Counted from the first letter of the stretch, positions 1 to 8,717 are shown. The stretch: 42,443 nucleotides of DNA from WHSY01 sp050700385 (GCA_050700385.1 JBOHGT010000163.1:1-42443), one strand, 5' to 3'. Numbers and translations: made by a program. The notes: a model not told the origin generated them from the sequence alone.

Positions 1-828
1 CAGCGGGCCGGTCCGGTCGGCTGGCGGCGCGGGTGGTGCGACCCCGGCGACCTCGGCCAGCGCGAGCGCGGCGTGCAGCTCGGCGGTGTACTCCTCGCCG
101 AGCCGCCCGGCCGGATCGTGCCCGCCGGTCAGCGCCTGCCAGTCCGCCAGCCCCTGCACCGCCCAGCCTGCCGCGGCGCGGTAGCGCTCGGCGGCGCCGC
201 CGGCCCTGGCCGCGCGCTCGAGGCCGAGCCCGTGGACGACCGCGGTGTGTACCCGGTTGGTGGTACTGACGACCCGGTGGCGCGGCGCGCCGTGCGCGGT
301 GATGTCGGCGTGGGCCCGTTCGAGCAGCGGCTCGGCGCTGTCCTCCAGCCCCAGGTGCACCAGCAGGATGGCGACATCGGTCAGCGCGAGGCCGCGCTGG
401 TAGGAGGATCCGGCGGTATCCAGCGCGACCAGCGCCGCGGCCGCGGACTCCACGGCGGAGTCAGGGCGTCCGCGGGCCAGGGTGATCTGCCCGCGCAGTG
501 CGTGCGCCCCGGCCTCGTACTCGACCAACCGGTGCGTGACGGCGTGCGCCACGAGCTCGTCGAGCAAGACGTCGGCGGGATGGTCGGGGTCGGTGGCCAT
601 GTCGCGCACGAGCACGCCGACGCGCAGCAGGCGCGCCAGCATGGTCGGCGTCGGGTCGGTCTTGCGGACCTCGGCGAGTAGCGGGTCGACGCCGGCCAGC
701 GCCTGGCGGCGCAGCCGGGGATCGCCGTCCTGGGCGTGGTGCAGCAGCTCCCACGCCCGCCGCTGCAGGCGCTGCTCGTCGCCGGCGTCGGGTTTCGACG
801 CGTGCGACGCTCCGACATCCACAACCAT
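1..828 (-). CDS. Helical-repeat (TPR-like) protein, N-terminal part, truncated by the window edge
   Basis: The minus strand is open from an ATG at 826-828 to position 1 with no stop, giving 276 residues of an incomplete protein. The translation is rich in Ala and Leu and reads as successive amphipathic helices, for example around residues 15-45 (QRRAWELLHHAQ), 60-75 and 125-190. This is typical of TPR-like solenoids. No signal peptide or membrane segment is visible. I do not recognise a catalytic domain in this part. In actinobacteria such N-terminal helical-repeat regions occur in large signalling proteins, including some diguanylate cyclases, but the output domain would lie outside the window, so this is only a guess. 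It is divergent from the desaturase gene across a 341-base intergenic region. The start is uncertain because the ribosome binding site is weak. Confidence 0.65.
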   Translation of the reverse strand, partial: MVVDVGASHASKPDAGDEQRLQRRAWELLHHAQDGDPRLRRQALAGVDPLLAEVRKTDPTPTMLARLLRVGVLVRDMATDPDHPADVLLDELVAHAVTHRLVEYEAGAHALRGQITLARGRPDSAVESAAAALVALDTAGSSYQRGLALTDVAILLVHLGLEDSAEPLLERAHADITAHGAPRHRVVSTTNRVHTAVVHGLGLERAARAGGAAERYRAAAGWAVQGLADWQALTGGHDPAGRLGEEYTAELHAALALAEVAGVAPPAPPADRTGPL

Positions 829-1033
829 CCGCTCGCTCTGAGTCCTCGAGTCCCGCCCGCGCGCCCGTTGGAAGTCATGTTGCCATGTCCGCCCCGGGCC
901 GGGCCGGTACCCGGCGAATACCTCGGACGGTCCGCGCCTCGACCGCCACTCGCGGACCCCGGGCTCGACACGCCGGGTGCGCCGGGACACGCCTACCGAA
1001 GGGTGGCGTGTCGTGACATCATCGAGATCTCCC

Positions 1034-1066
1034 ACCTACGGTGACGTAACCTACGGTTCCGTAGGT
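1034..1066. promoter_or_regulatory. Operator-like palindrome plus extra half-site upstream of the desaturase gene
   Basis: The divergent intergenic region 829-1169 contains a perfect inverted repeat ACCTACGG-TT-CCGTAGGT at 1049-1066. A third copy of the half-site ACCTACGG lies at 1034-1041, 15 bases upstream of the left arm. The site is about 105 bases before the desaturase ATG. Fatty-acid desaturase genes of actinobacteria are commonly controlled by TetR-type repressors that bind palindromes of this size, so an operator is the natural reading. No regulator gene lies beside it in this window. I see nothing else definite in 829-1169. Confidence 0.6.
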
Positions 1067-1169
1067 CGAGCACCGACCGTCATCCGCGGTTCCGCCACGG
1101 ACACGACGATGGACGTGTGCCGCCCCCGGGGCGCGCCGCGCTCACGACGACATGCGAGGAGCACAACCC

Positions 1170-2114
1170 ATGACGCTGACAGCCGATGCCCGTCCGCACT
1201 CACGGGCGCCCGAGCCGGCCGTGGATGGCCGCCGGGCGGCGGGCGCCCACACCATCGTGTACCTGTTCATCCTGGTGCCGTTCGTGGCGCTGCTGGCCGC
1301 GGTGCCCTTCGCGTGGGGCTGGGGGATCGGCTGGGTGGACGTCGCACTGTTCATCGCCACCTACGCGATCAGCTGCCTGGGTGTGACGGTCGGCTACCAC
1401 CGGCACTTCACCCACGGGTCGTTCAAGGCCAAGCGGTGGCTGAAGGTCGCGTTGGCGGTCACCGGCAGCACCGCGGTGCAGGGTCCGCTGCTGCACTGGG
1501 TGGCCGACCACCGGCGCCATCACGCGTTCTCCGACAAGGAGGGCGACCCGCACTCGCCGTGGCTGTTCGGCACCTCCCCGGTGGCGCTGGCCAGGGGCTT
1601 CTGGCACTCGCACATGGGGTGGCTGTTCAACAGGGACCTCACCAACCCGCGCCGGTTCGTCCCCGACCTGCTGGCCGACCCCACCCTGGTCCGGGTGAGC
1701 AAGCTGTTCTGGCTCTGGACCGGTATCCTGTTGGTGCTGCCCGCGCTGCTGGGTGGCCTCATCACGTGGTCGTGGTGGGGCGCGCTCACCGCATTCTTCT
1801 GGGCGGGGCTCGTGAGGGTGTCGTTCCTGCACCACATCACCTGGGCGGTGAACTCGGTGTGCCACATGATCGGCAAGCGGCCGTTCTCGACGAAGGACAG
1901 GTCGGCCAACTTCTGGCCGATGGCGATCCTGTCGGCGGGGGAGTCGTGGCACAACCTGCATCACGCCGACCCCACCTGCGCGCGGCACGGCGTGCTGCGG
2001 GGTCAGATCGACATCTCGGCGCGGGTGATCTGGTTCTTCGAGAAGCTGGGCTGGGCCTGGAACGTGCGCTGGCCGACGCCGAAGCGCCTCGCAAAGATCA
2101 GTAATCAGGGTTGA
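1170..2114 (+). CDS. Acyl-CoA / fatty acid desaturase (delta-9 type, membrane di-iron)
   Basis: This 314-residue membrane desaturase introduces a double bond into a fatty acyl chain using two irons held by histidine clusters. The three boxes are visible: HRHFTH at 77-82, HRRHH at 114-118 and HNLHH at 261-265, with the additional HH at 221-222 typical of the stearoyl-CoA desaturase class. Hydrophobic segments lie around residues 28-72 and 180-215. The ATG at 1170 is preferred over one 18 bases upstream because a GAGGAG ribosome binding site sits 9 bases before it. The gene is preceded by an operator-like palindrome, and its end overlaps the convergent small gene by 17 bases. The likely role is membrane lipid unsaturation; the exact acyl substrate (CoA- or ACP-bound) cannot be read from the sequence. 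Confidence 0.93.
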   Translation: MTLTADARPHSRAPEPAVDGRRAAGAHTIVYLFILVPFVALLAAVPFAWGWGIGWVDVALFIATYAISCLGVTVGYHRHFTHGSFKAKRWLKVALAVTGSTAVQGPLLHWVADHRRHHAFSDKEGDPHSPWLFGTSPVALARGFWHSHMGWLFNRDLTNPRRFVPDLLADPTLVRVSKLFWLWTGILLVLPALLGGLITWSWWGALTAFFWAGLVRVSFLHHITWAVNSVCHMIGKRPFSTKDRSANFWPMAILSAGESWHNLHHADPTCARHGVLRGQIDISARVIWFFEKLGWAWNVRWPTPKRLAKISNQG

Positions 2115-2298
2115 GGGGCTCGTTGCGGGCCGGCCGTGACCTCACAGCACGTCCCGGCCGCTCCCACTCGCCTGGACCGGTCTCGGCAGGCCGCTGCCGA
2201 TCGCGCATTCGGAGTACCCGTCCGAGAAACAGGGCCAGCGGTACCGACAGCAGGACCCAGACGAGGACCCCGAGCGCAACGAGTGCGCCTGTTGTCAT
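2098..2298 (-). CDS. Small single-pass membrane protein, unknown function
   Basis: This encodes 66 residues with one strongly hydrophobic N-terminal segment (about residues 4-28), then a basic and proline-rich tail ending in NPDY. The ATG at 2296-2298 follows a GGGAGC ribosome binding site 5 bases upstream, which is why I choose it over longer in-frame options. It is convergent with the desaturase gene and overlaps its last 17 bases. Short one-helix proteins like this are common in actinobacteria and mostly uncharacterised. No function can be assigned. The hydrophobic helix followed by a positively charged stretch supports a real inner-membrane protein with the C-terminus in the cytoplasm. 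Confidence 0.6.
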   Translation of the reverse strand: MTTGALVALGVLVWVLLSVPLALFLGRVLRMRDRQRPAETGPGEWERPGRAVRSRPARNEPLNPDY

Positions 2299-2529
2299 CG
2301 TTGCTCCCAAGAGCGTTGGGCCACCCACCATAGTTGCCGCCCCCAGTTGCACGCAGGATCGGCGTCGGTAGGTACCGGAGTGTTGGTACCCCTGGCGGCC
2401 AGGATCACCGACCGTGGCAAGACGGCGGGTCCGAGTGGCTGACAGCTCGGCCGCCCGGGTGCGGATGACCGGCAAGGAACGCGGGGAGCGGCTGCTCGAC
2501 GTGGCCGGTCGGTGTTCGCGCTGACTACA

Positions 2530-2555
2530 CGTCACCCTGCATGTAACGGGTGACG
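2530..2555. promoter_or_regulatory. 26-base inverted repeat upstream of the EPS sugar transferase
   Basis: Perfect 8-base arms CGTCACCC (2530-2537) and GGGTGACG (2548-2555) flank a 10-base spacer, TGCATGTAAC. It lies 28 bases before the first in-frame ATG of the sugar transferase. No T-run follows, so a protein-binding operator fits better than a terminator. It may control the first gene of the polysaccharide locus. Confidence 0.4.
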
Positions 2556-2583
2556 CTCCGTCGCAGATAAGCCAGAGCAGGAG

Positions 2584-4188
2584 ATGGCGGCCGCCGACCT
2601 ACCCGGTAGGGTGCCGCGCCGTATCGAGGCATCAGGGCCCGTCCACAGCTGGGCCAGGGTACTCGTGCGCGCTCCTCACGGGCGGCCACTGGGCCGGCTT
2701 GTACCTCGGGTGAGTGGGGGCGGGTTGTCCGCACAGTTCGGTCTCAACCATGTGGCCGCAGTGAGTACCCGGCCTATCGTGACGCGGCCCGTCACGCCAT
2801 GGGAGTCAGGGTACCGCCGGGCGGTGCTGCTTACCGACTTGGTCATCATCGCAATCGCGTTGCGGACCGGCCTGGTGCTCACCGACGGCAGCTTCGCCGG
2901 GCACCTGCCCGGCGCCCTGGCGGCTATCACCGGGCTGGTGCTGTTCACCAGCCTGTTCGCCTGCCGGGTCTGGGATCAGCGGATCCTCGGTCAGGGCGCG
3001 GAGGAGTTCCGCCGGCTGGGCAATGCCGTGGTCACTGCGGCGGTGGTGCTCGGGCTGACCGCGCTGGCGATCGACGTCGGATTCTTCCGGCCGTGGGTGT
3101 TCGGCGTGTTGCCTGCCACCGGGCTGTGCCTACTGAGCTCCCGGTACGCGCTGCGCCGGGTGCTCCACGCGCGCCGCCGACGGGGCCTGTGCCTGCACCC
3201 TGTGCTGGTCGCGGGCAGTCACGACGAGGTCGCCGATCTGATCGACCGTACCCGCCGCGAGCAGCATAACGGCTGGACGGTAACCGGTGTGTGCATCCCC
3301 GGTTCGCCTGAGGAGGACCATCCGCTCGAGGTCCGGGGGGTTCCGGTGGTGGGTGGGTTGTCCGACGTGCCGACGTTGGTGAGGAATGGAAACTACCGGG
3401 TGGTCGCCGTGGCGCCCGACGCGCATTGGACCCGGCAGCGACTCCGCGAACTCGCGTGGGACCTGGAGGGTGTGCCCACCGAGTTGGTGGTTGCCCCGGC
3501 GCTGATGGAGGTCACCGGTCCCCGGCTGCACGTCGACCCAGTGTACGGGTTGACCCTGCTGCGGGTCAGCCAGCCCACCTTCAGTGGTGGCCGATGGGTC
3601 TTCAAGGCCGCGATCGACCGCACTGCGGCGCTGCTCGCGCTGCTGGTCCTGGCGCCGGTGCTGCTCGCGGTGGCGCTGGCGATCAAGCTCGAGGACCGCG
3701 GGCCGGTGCTGTTCCGCCAGCAGCGGGTCGGCAAGGCAGGGCTGATCTTCCTGGTGATCAAGTTCCGGTCGATGACGGTGGACGCGGAGGCCCGCTTGGC
3801 CGCGCTCGCGGCTGCCAACGAGGCGGCTGGCCCGCTGTTCAAGCTGCGGGCCGACCCGCGCGTGACCCGGGTCGGGGCTTTCCTTCGCCGCTACTCCCTG
3901 GACGAACTGCCGCAGCTGGTGAACGTGCTCGCCGGGCACATGTCGGTCGTGGGCCCGCGCCCCCCGCTGCCGGCCGAGGTGGAGTGCTACGGCTTCGACG
4001 CCCGCCGGCGGCTGCTCGTCAGGCCCGGTCTGACCGGGCTGTGGCAGGTGTCGGGCCGCAGCGACCTGTCCTGGGAGGAGACTGTCCGGCTCGACCTGCG
4101 CTACGTCGAGAACTGGTCGCTGGCGATGGACGCGGTGATCTTGTGGAAGACCGCCGCAGCGGTGCTGCGAGGCAACGGTGCTTACTAA
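2584..4188 (+). CDS. Exopolysaccharide polyprenyl-phosphate sugar-1-phosphate transferase (WbaP/CpsE type)
   Basis: This enzyme starts repeat-unit synthesis by moving a sugar-1-phosphate from a nucleotide sugar to undecaprenyl phosphate. The N-terminal half carries several membrane helices (about residues 78-200) and a CoA-binding-like Rossmann domain. A further helix near 345-370 precedes the bacterial sugar-transferase domain, which includes the KFRSM motif, the DELPQLVNVL segment and the VVGPRPPLP segment near the C-terminus. It ends in the usual GNGAY-like tail. The length of 534 residues from the first ATG is slightly long for the family. The ATG has GGAG directly against it, so the true start may be a GTG at 2710, 2752 or 2761, leaving about 475-490 residues. 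It is the first gene of the EPS locus, and an inverted repeat lies just upstream. Confidence 0.9.
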   Translation: MAAADLPGRVPRRIEASGPVHSWARVLVRAPHGRPLGRLVPRVSGGGLSAQFGLNHVAAVSTRPIVTRPVTPWESGYRRAVLLTDLVIIAIALRTGLVLTDGSFAGHLPGALAAITGLVLFTSLFACRVWDQRILGQGAEEFRRLGNAVVTAAVVLGLTALAIDVGFFRPWVFGVLPATGLCLLSSRYALRRVLHARRRRGLCLHPVLVAGSHDEVADLIDRTRREQHNGWTVTGVCIPGSPEEDHPLEVRGVPVVGGLSDVPTLVRNGNYRVVAVAPDAHWTRQRLRELAWDLEGVPTELVVAPALMEVTGPRLHVDPVYGLTLLRVSQPTFSGGRWVFKAAIDRTAALLALLVLAPVLLAVALAIKLEDRGPVLFRQQRVGKAGLIFLVIKFRSMTVDAEARLAALAAANEAAGPLFKLRADPRVTRVGAFLRRYSLDELPQLVNVLAGHMSVVGPRPPLPAEVECYGFDARRRLLVRPGLTGLWQVSGRSDLSWEETVRLDLRYVENWSLAMDAVILWKTAAAVLRGNGAY

Positions 4189-4338
4189 TCGGCACGTAAC
4201 GCTGGCCCCATCTACGAACGATACAACGAGTGAACCGACTGCAGATCTAGCCAAACCCTCAACGCCATGAAGTCATTGCCGAAGCAGAATCTAATTCGAC
4301 CCCTCACACTTGATCGACTGTCCTGATGAAGGAGGAAC

Positions 4339-5949
4339 GTGCCGACTTTGCCGCCGCCCCAGTCCGTCCTGACGTGGTCGGCCAACGCCGCCGAGATGGT
4401 AACCTCGACCGCCGGTTTCATGGGCGAAGCCACGGCAGTGATCGAGAGCGGTTCTTCGATCACACATGCTGCGCTTGCAGCCCGCGCGGGCGCCATCGCC
4501 CAGGTCGTGTCGGGCATCGTCGCTCCGGGCGAGCGGGTCGCCATCTTTCTACGCCGGGGCGCAGATGCCGTTGCGGCATACTTCGGTGTGCTGGCGGCCG
4601 GAGCGGTCGCCGTCGTCGTCAACGAGTCCCTGCGCCCACGCCAAATCGTGCATGTAACCAAGCACGCGACCGTATCTGTCGTGCTGACCTCTGGTGACAT
4701 GCTCCCTCGGCTCCCGCGCCTTTCCGGGCACGTCCGGCTCCTCGACCTTGCCGACATCCCCCCCTGTGGTGATCTCGAGCCGGTCTCCCGTGTCAATGCG
4801 GACGTCGCGCAGATCGTCTACACGTCGGGTTCAACCGGCATGCCCAAGGGCGTTACCATCAGCCACGCAAACCTCTGGGCGGGCATGAGATCGGTGGTGA
4901 GCTACCTGAAAATCAGCTCGGCCGACCGGATTGCCAGTCTCCTGCCGCTGAGCTTCGACTATGGTCTCAACCAGGTTCTGTGCTGCGCGGGTACAGGCGC
5001 AGCCTTGGTCGTTGAGCGAGCCGCCCTCCCACCTCGAATCGTAGAGACCCTGGCGCGCGAGGAAGTGACAGTCCTCCCGGCGGTCCCGCCGCTCTGGCTG
5101 CAACTGCTCGGCGTCGCCAGGTTCCAGACCAAGGTGTTACCACATCTCCGGCTGATGACGAACACCGGTGGGCACCTACCGACTGAAGCCGTGCGCAGGC
5201 TTCGTGTCCACCAGCCGCAGGCCGACCTCGTGCTCATGTACGGTCTGACCGAGGCCTTCCGAAGCACCTACCTCAGACCAGAGGCTGTCGACACCAAGCC
5301 TGCGTCCATCGGCCGGGCGATCCCGGGTGCGGAGATCCTCGTCGTCGATGACGAGTTCCGTCCCTGTCGCCCCGGGCAAGTGGGCCAGCTAGTGCACCGC
5401 GGGCCGACAGTCGCCCTTGGCTACTGGAACGACCCGGACGCCACAGCTGCGCGGTTCCGTCCGAACCCGCTGCGTCCTACGGGCACTCCCGATGCTGAAC
5501 GGGTCGCCTTCTCCGGCGATATGGTATACCGGGACGAGGACGGGGACCTGGTCTTTGTCGGGAGAGAGGATACCATGATCAAGACGCTAGGCTACAGGGT
5601 CAGCCCCGACGAGGTCACAGATGTGATATACGCGTCCGGCGAGGTACTTGAAGCAGTCATCGTTTCCGAGCCGGACGAAGAACGAGGTTCCCGGATCGTC
5701 GCATACGTGGTGCTGGCCGACCAGGGCGACGCTCAGCGGCTGGCTTCCTTCTGCGCCCGCGAGCTTCCCCGGTACATGCAGCCGAGCAGAATCGAGTTGC
5801 GTTCAGAACTGCCGCGCACAGCGAGCGGAAAGCATGATCCGACTGCCGTCGCCACGCCAACGAGTGTCGGCGCAACGAGCGCGGCGCCACGGGGTCCGGC
5901 TCTCAATGGGCAAGACAGTTCGGCGGCAGCTCTGGATCGTGGGGCCTGA
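4339..5949 (+). CDS. AMP-forming acyl/aminoacyl ligase (adenylate-forming enzyme) of the ACP cassette
   Basis: This 536-residue member of the ANL superfamily activates a carboxylic acid with ATP and passes it to a thiol, here most likely the phosphopantetheine of the ACP encoded three genes later. Visible core motifs are YTSGSTGMPKG (161-171), YGLTE (301-305), SGD in place of the usual TGD (392-394), GYRVSP (418-423) and the C-terminal catalytic lysine in TASGK (K498). The GTG start at 4339 has an ideal AAGGAGG ribosome binding site 4 bases away. The substrate is unknown. It resembles the AMP ligases of exosortase-A EPS loci in its setting beside an ACP. Leu267 is a rare TTA codon (5137-5139). 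GC content is clearly lower than in the flanking genes, which suggests horizontal transfer. The aminotransferase gene follows after one base. Confidence 0.88.
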   Translation: MPTLPPPQSVLTWSANAAEMVTSTAGFMGEATAVIESGSSITHAALAARAGAIAQVVSGIVAPGERVAIFLRRGADAVAAYFGVLAAGAVAVVVNESLRPRQIVHVTKHATVSVVLTSGDMLPRLPRLSGHVRLLDLADIPPCGDLEPVSRVNADVAQIVYTSGSTGMPKGVTISHANLWAGMRSVVSYLKISSADRIASLLPLSFDYGLNQVLCCAGTGAALVVERAALPPRIVETLAREEVTVLPAVPPLWLQLLGVARFQTKVLPHLRLMTNTGGHLPTEAVRRLRVHQPQADLVLMYGLTEAFRSTYLRPEAVDTKPASIGRAIPGAEILVVDDEFRPCRPGQVGQLVHRGPTVALGYWNDPDATAARFRPNPLRPTGTPDAERVAFSGDMVYRDEDGDLVFVGREDTMIKTLGYRVSPDEVTDVIYASGEVLEAVIVSEPDEERGSRIVAYVVLADQGDAQRLASFCARELPRYMQPSRIELRSELPRTASGKHDPTAVATPTSVGATSAAPRGPALNGQDSSAAALDRGA

Positions 5950-5950
5950 G

Positions 5951-7150
5951 ATGATCTCCCCTGAGCTCATGTCCCTACTCGAGCCGCTCGAACGCTTCGA
6001 GCTGATTCGCCGCCGAGTCGCGCGATTGGCTGATCGTCTCTGCGACCTGTCCTACGCGAATCCTTATGAGGGGGCTCACGAAGACGCCAAGCAGGCCATC
6101 AGGGCTGCCCTCGAGGATGAGCGGCCTCTCGGGCTGCAGTACTCCCCGTTCGGTGGCCAGACGCTGGCACGCCGCGCGGTCGCGGATAGTCTGAGGGTCG
6201 GTCATGGACTGCAGTTCACGTTCTCCGACATCGTCCTGACGCCCGGTGCGATGGCCGCCCTGCAGCTCGCTATACGGGTCGCAGGCGAGCCTGGTGACGA
6301 GATCATCGTACCCGTGCCGTGCTGGCTCGACTACCCGCTTTACGTTCGTTACCTCGGGTTCGTGCCAGTGTTTGTTCCTCTCGAGGAGGGGACTTTTGGG
6401 CTCGATCCCACGGTTATCGGTCGCGCTGTCTCCCCGAGGACATGTGCGGTACTACTGAGCACTCCCAACAACCCGACTGGTCGCAACGCTCCTCGGAGTG
6501 TGTTGCAGGAACTCGCCTGCACGTTGCGCGCTGCGGAGGCGCGAACGAAGCGGTCAATAACGGTCATCGCGGATGAGACACATCGAGACTTCACATTGGA
6601 AGGGCAGTTTTCCTCACTTGCCGAGTCCGTCGATCGTGCGATGGTGATTTACTCTTTCGGTAAGCGCCACTTCATGCAGGGTCAGCGGCTAGGCTACGTC
6701 GGCGTGTCGCCGCGACACCCGGAACGTCGCAACGTGTCCGAAGAACTCGTGCGCTGGACGCGAATCACGGGCATAGCAACACCTACTGCGCTCATGCAGC
6801 GCGCTATTCCCTCGTTACTGGCGCTGGAGAGCAATGGAGCGACGTCGATCGCCGAGTGGCGGCACCGCATGCGCACCGAACTGTCACGTCTCGGCTACGT
6901 GGTTGTCGACGCGGACGCGACCATGTTCCTGTACGTGCAGACACCCCCGGGGCGTGATGATTTCGATTTCATCGATGATCTGGCGACCGAGGGGGTGCTC
7001 GCGCTGCCTGCACCCTGTTTCCACCATGAAGGCTACTTTCGCCTGGCGCTCACGGCATCCGAATCGATGCTCCGTCGCGCCCTCCAAATCTTCGACAGTC
7101 TTCGGCCAGCAGCAACCGTGACGACGGACGGAAGCAGGGCATTCATATGA
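5951..7150 (+). CDS. PLP-dependent aminotransferase, class I/II (fold type I)
   Basis: From the ATG at 5951 this encodes 399 residues, the usual length for class I/II aminotransferases. The PLP lysine is K238 in SFGKRH, followed by the phosphate-binding region QRLGY (245-249). The other hallmarks are LTPGAMAAL (96-104), STPNNPTG (170-177) and the cofactor-contacting ADE (207-209). The reaction is expected to be amino transfer to or from a keto acid or aldehyde, or possibly a related decarboxylation or lyase reaction; the substrate is not known. The gene follows the ligase stop by one base and overlaps the next gene by ATGA, so the four genes look translationally coupled. An alternative ATG at 5907 would add about 15 residues. 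Leu289 is a TTA codon (6815-6817). The GC of this gene is low for the window. Confidence 0.88.
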   Translation: MISPELMSLLEPLERFELIRRRVARLADRLCDLSYANPYEGAHEDAKQAIRAALEDERPLGLQYSPFGGQTLARRAVADSLRVGHGLQFTFSDIVLTPGAMAALQLAIRVAGEPGDEIIVPVPCWLDYPLYVRYLGFVPVFVPLEEGTFGLDPTVIGRAVSPRTCAVLLSTPNNPTGRNAPRSVLQELACTLRAAEARTKRSITVIADETHRDFTLEGQFSSLAESVDRAMVIYSFGKRHFMQGQRLGYVGVSPRHPERRNVSEELVRWTRITGIATPTALMQRAIPSLLALESNGATSIAEWRHRMRTELSRLGYVVVDADATMFLYVQTPPGRDDFDFIDDLATEGVLALPAPCFHHEGYFRLALTASESMLRRALQIFDSLRPAATVTTDGSRAFI

Positions 7151-8463
7151 GGGCGCCACGGACAATCGGAGAACTGGACGCTCCGTTCGCCTGGAACGGA
7201 GTGAGCATCTACCGAGCAGAAGAACTCGCTGCTGGCGCACCGATCCCCTTCGACCTCCGTGGCGCGATTACGTCGTACCTTTGCACAGGCGCCGGGGAGT
7301 GGCGAGTATTGCGCGACCCACTAGGGCTCAACAAGCTGTTCTGGGTATCTGAATCCCATGGAACATGGTACCTGTCGGCCAGGCCGCACCGGCTAGTCGC
7401 GGCGGGTTTTAATTTCGATGATATCCGCGCTGTACCGCGCGGCTGCGTGTTCGATCACCGACAGGGAGAGTCGGGCGCGCGGAAGGCATCGATTCTGCCT
7501 CCACGATGGAAAGTAGCTGCAAGCTCGACAGACGCACCCCCTATCGTCGAGATCGGTGCCGAGATCCGATCCAGTGTGGAACGGTACCTCGCGGCGATTG
7601 CTGCTGCCCACCCGACAGCTCGTGTATTCGTGTGCTGCTCTGGGGGACTGGATAGCTCTGGCATCGTCGCTCTCGTCGCCCAGCATTTTGCGGACGTCGT
7701 AGCGGTGAGCTTTGACCTCAGTCGCGCTGAGGGGAGGGTGAGCCAGGACCGCCGGATGGCCGAGCGCCTCTGCAACGATCTCGGTCTTCCGCTACTGGAT
7801 GTCACCGTGTCGCCGGAGCAGCTGCTCGAACATCTGGACACCGTGCTGATGGAGGGGATTGACTGGCGGGATTTCAACGTACATGCGGGACTTGTAAACG
7901 CTGTTATTGCCGAAGCCATTGTCGATGCACATGCCAAGCAGACGATTGTCTTCACGGGCGACCTGGCGAATGAGTTTCTCGCTGATTACCATGAAGAGTC
8001 ATACCTCGGAGAGAGCTATTACCGACTACCTCACCTGCCCCTCGACGAACTCCGTGCTTCGCTTGTCCAAGGGTTGGACACATCAAACCGGGAGATCGGT
8101 GTGTTCGCAGCTTGGGGACTGCCGGTCGTCCAGCCCTACGCCGTTGCGATCGATTCCTACTTGCGCCTGCCCAGCTCGTTCTTCGGCCTCCGAGACGCCA
8201 AGCAACAGCTGTGCAGCTCCATCTTCGGCGAACTTGTTCCCGGCTTCATCTACGACCGCCCGAAAGTGCGGGCCCAGATCGGAGACGCCGACGCGAGTGG
8301 CGGCGTTCTCGCCACATGTATTGATCATGGCCTGAACCAAGACCGGCTGCGGGAGCGCTTCGCACGCCTCCATGGAGTATCTGACCATCGAGAACTCAAC
8401 CGCTTTATGCGTGCTGGGCGCTACCGTTCGGCTGTGCCGACCACAGAGGAAGGGCTACTGTGA
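7147..8463 (+). CDS. Asparagine-synthetase-like ATP-dependent amide ligase lacking the glutaminase cysteine
   Basis: This 438-residue protein has an intact C-terminal synthetase domain with the ATP pyrophosphatase P-loop SGGLDSS (165-171) and a second conserved segment TGDLANEFLADY (270-281). The N-terminal Ntn domain is reduced. A remnant RDPLG (56-60) is recognisable, but the protein does not begin with Met-Cys, so it cannot release ammonia from glutamine by the normal route. In known families this pattern marks enzymes that form an amide with an amine other than glutamine-derived ammonia, such as beta-lactam synthetase, carbapenam synthetase and lasso-peptide cyclases. Here the acceptor or donor may be bound to the adjacent ACP, which is inference. 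The start ATG overlaps the aminotransferase stop (ATGA) and the end overlaps the ACP start (GTGA). Locally the GC falls to about 50-57%. Confidence 0.85.
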   Translation: MRAPRTIGELDAPFAWNGVSIYRAEELAAGAPIPFDLRGAITSYLCTGAGEWRVLRDPLGLNKLFWVSESHGTWYLSARPHRLVAAGFNFDDIRAVPRGCVFDHRQGESGARKASILPPRWKVAASSTDAPPIVEIGAEIRSSVERYLAAIAAAHPTARVFVCCSGGLDSSGIVALVAQHFADVVAVSFDLSRAEGRVSQDRRMAERLCNDLGLPLLDVTVSPEQLLEHLDTVLMEGIDWRDFNVHAGLVNAVIAEAIVDAHAKQTIVFTGDLANEFLADYHEESYLGESYYRLPHLPLDELRASLVQGLDTSNREIGVFAAWGLPVVQPYAVAIDSYLRLPSSFFGLRDAKQQLCSSIFGELVPGFIYDRPKVRAQIGDADASGGVLATCIDHGLNQDRLRERFARLHGVSDHRELNRFMRAGRYRSAVPTTEEGLL

Positions 8464-8717
8464 CGCAGGATGAGATCGCTGACCGCCTGGAGGCGTTCGT
8501 CCGCACCCAATACTCTATCGGTGCGGATGACCCAGGATTTACCCGGGAGGTCGACCTCTTCGACTTGGGGTACGTCGACTCTATCGGACTCGTTGAGTTG
8601 CTCACGTTCATTAACGCCAACTTCGAAGTGGAGGTCGAGGACGACGACTTGCTGTCGGACGAGTTTTCGAACATCCACGGTATGGCCAAGATCGTCTGTC
8701 GTCAAGGTGAATGGTGA
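8460..8717 (+). CDS. Stand-alone acyl carrier protein
   Basis: This 85-residue acidic four-helix carrier protein carries the phosphopantetheine attachment motif DSIGLVEL, with the modified serine at position 41. The surrounding FDLGYVDSIG matches the usual (D/E)LG-x-DS pattern. The GTG start overlaps the stop of the asparagine-synthetase-like gene, making it the last gene of the coupled four-gene cassette. A dedicated carrier next to an adenylate-forming ligase, an aminotransferase and an amide ligase implies that the intermediate is built or held as a thioester. No fatty acid synthase, polyketide synthase or peptide synthetase genes are in the window, so this is not the housekeeping ACP. No phosphopantetheinyl transferase is present, so one must be supplied from elsewhere. 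Confidence 0.92.
   Translation: MTQDEIADRLEAFVRTQYSIGADDPGFTREVDLFDLGYVDSIGLVELLTFINANFEVEVEDDDLLSDEFSNIHGMAKIVCRQGEW

Noticed and set aside
4339..8717. Lasso-peptide or peptide-synthetase gene cluster
   Set aside because: The asparagine-synthetase-like gene might suggest a lasso cyclase, but there is no precursor peptide, leader protease or condensation domain, and an ACP is not part of lasso pathways.
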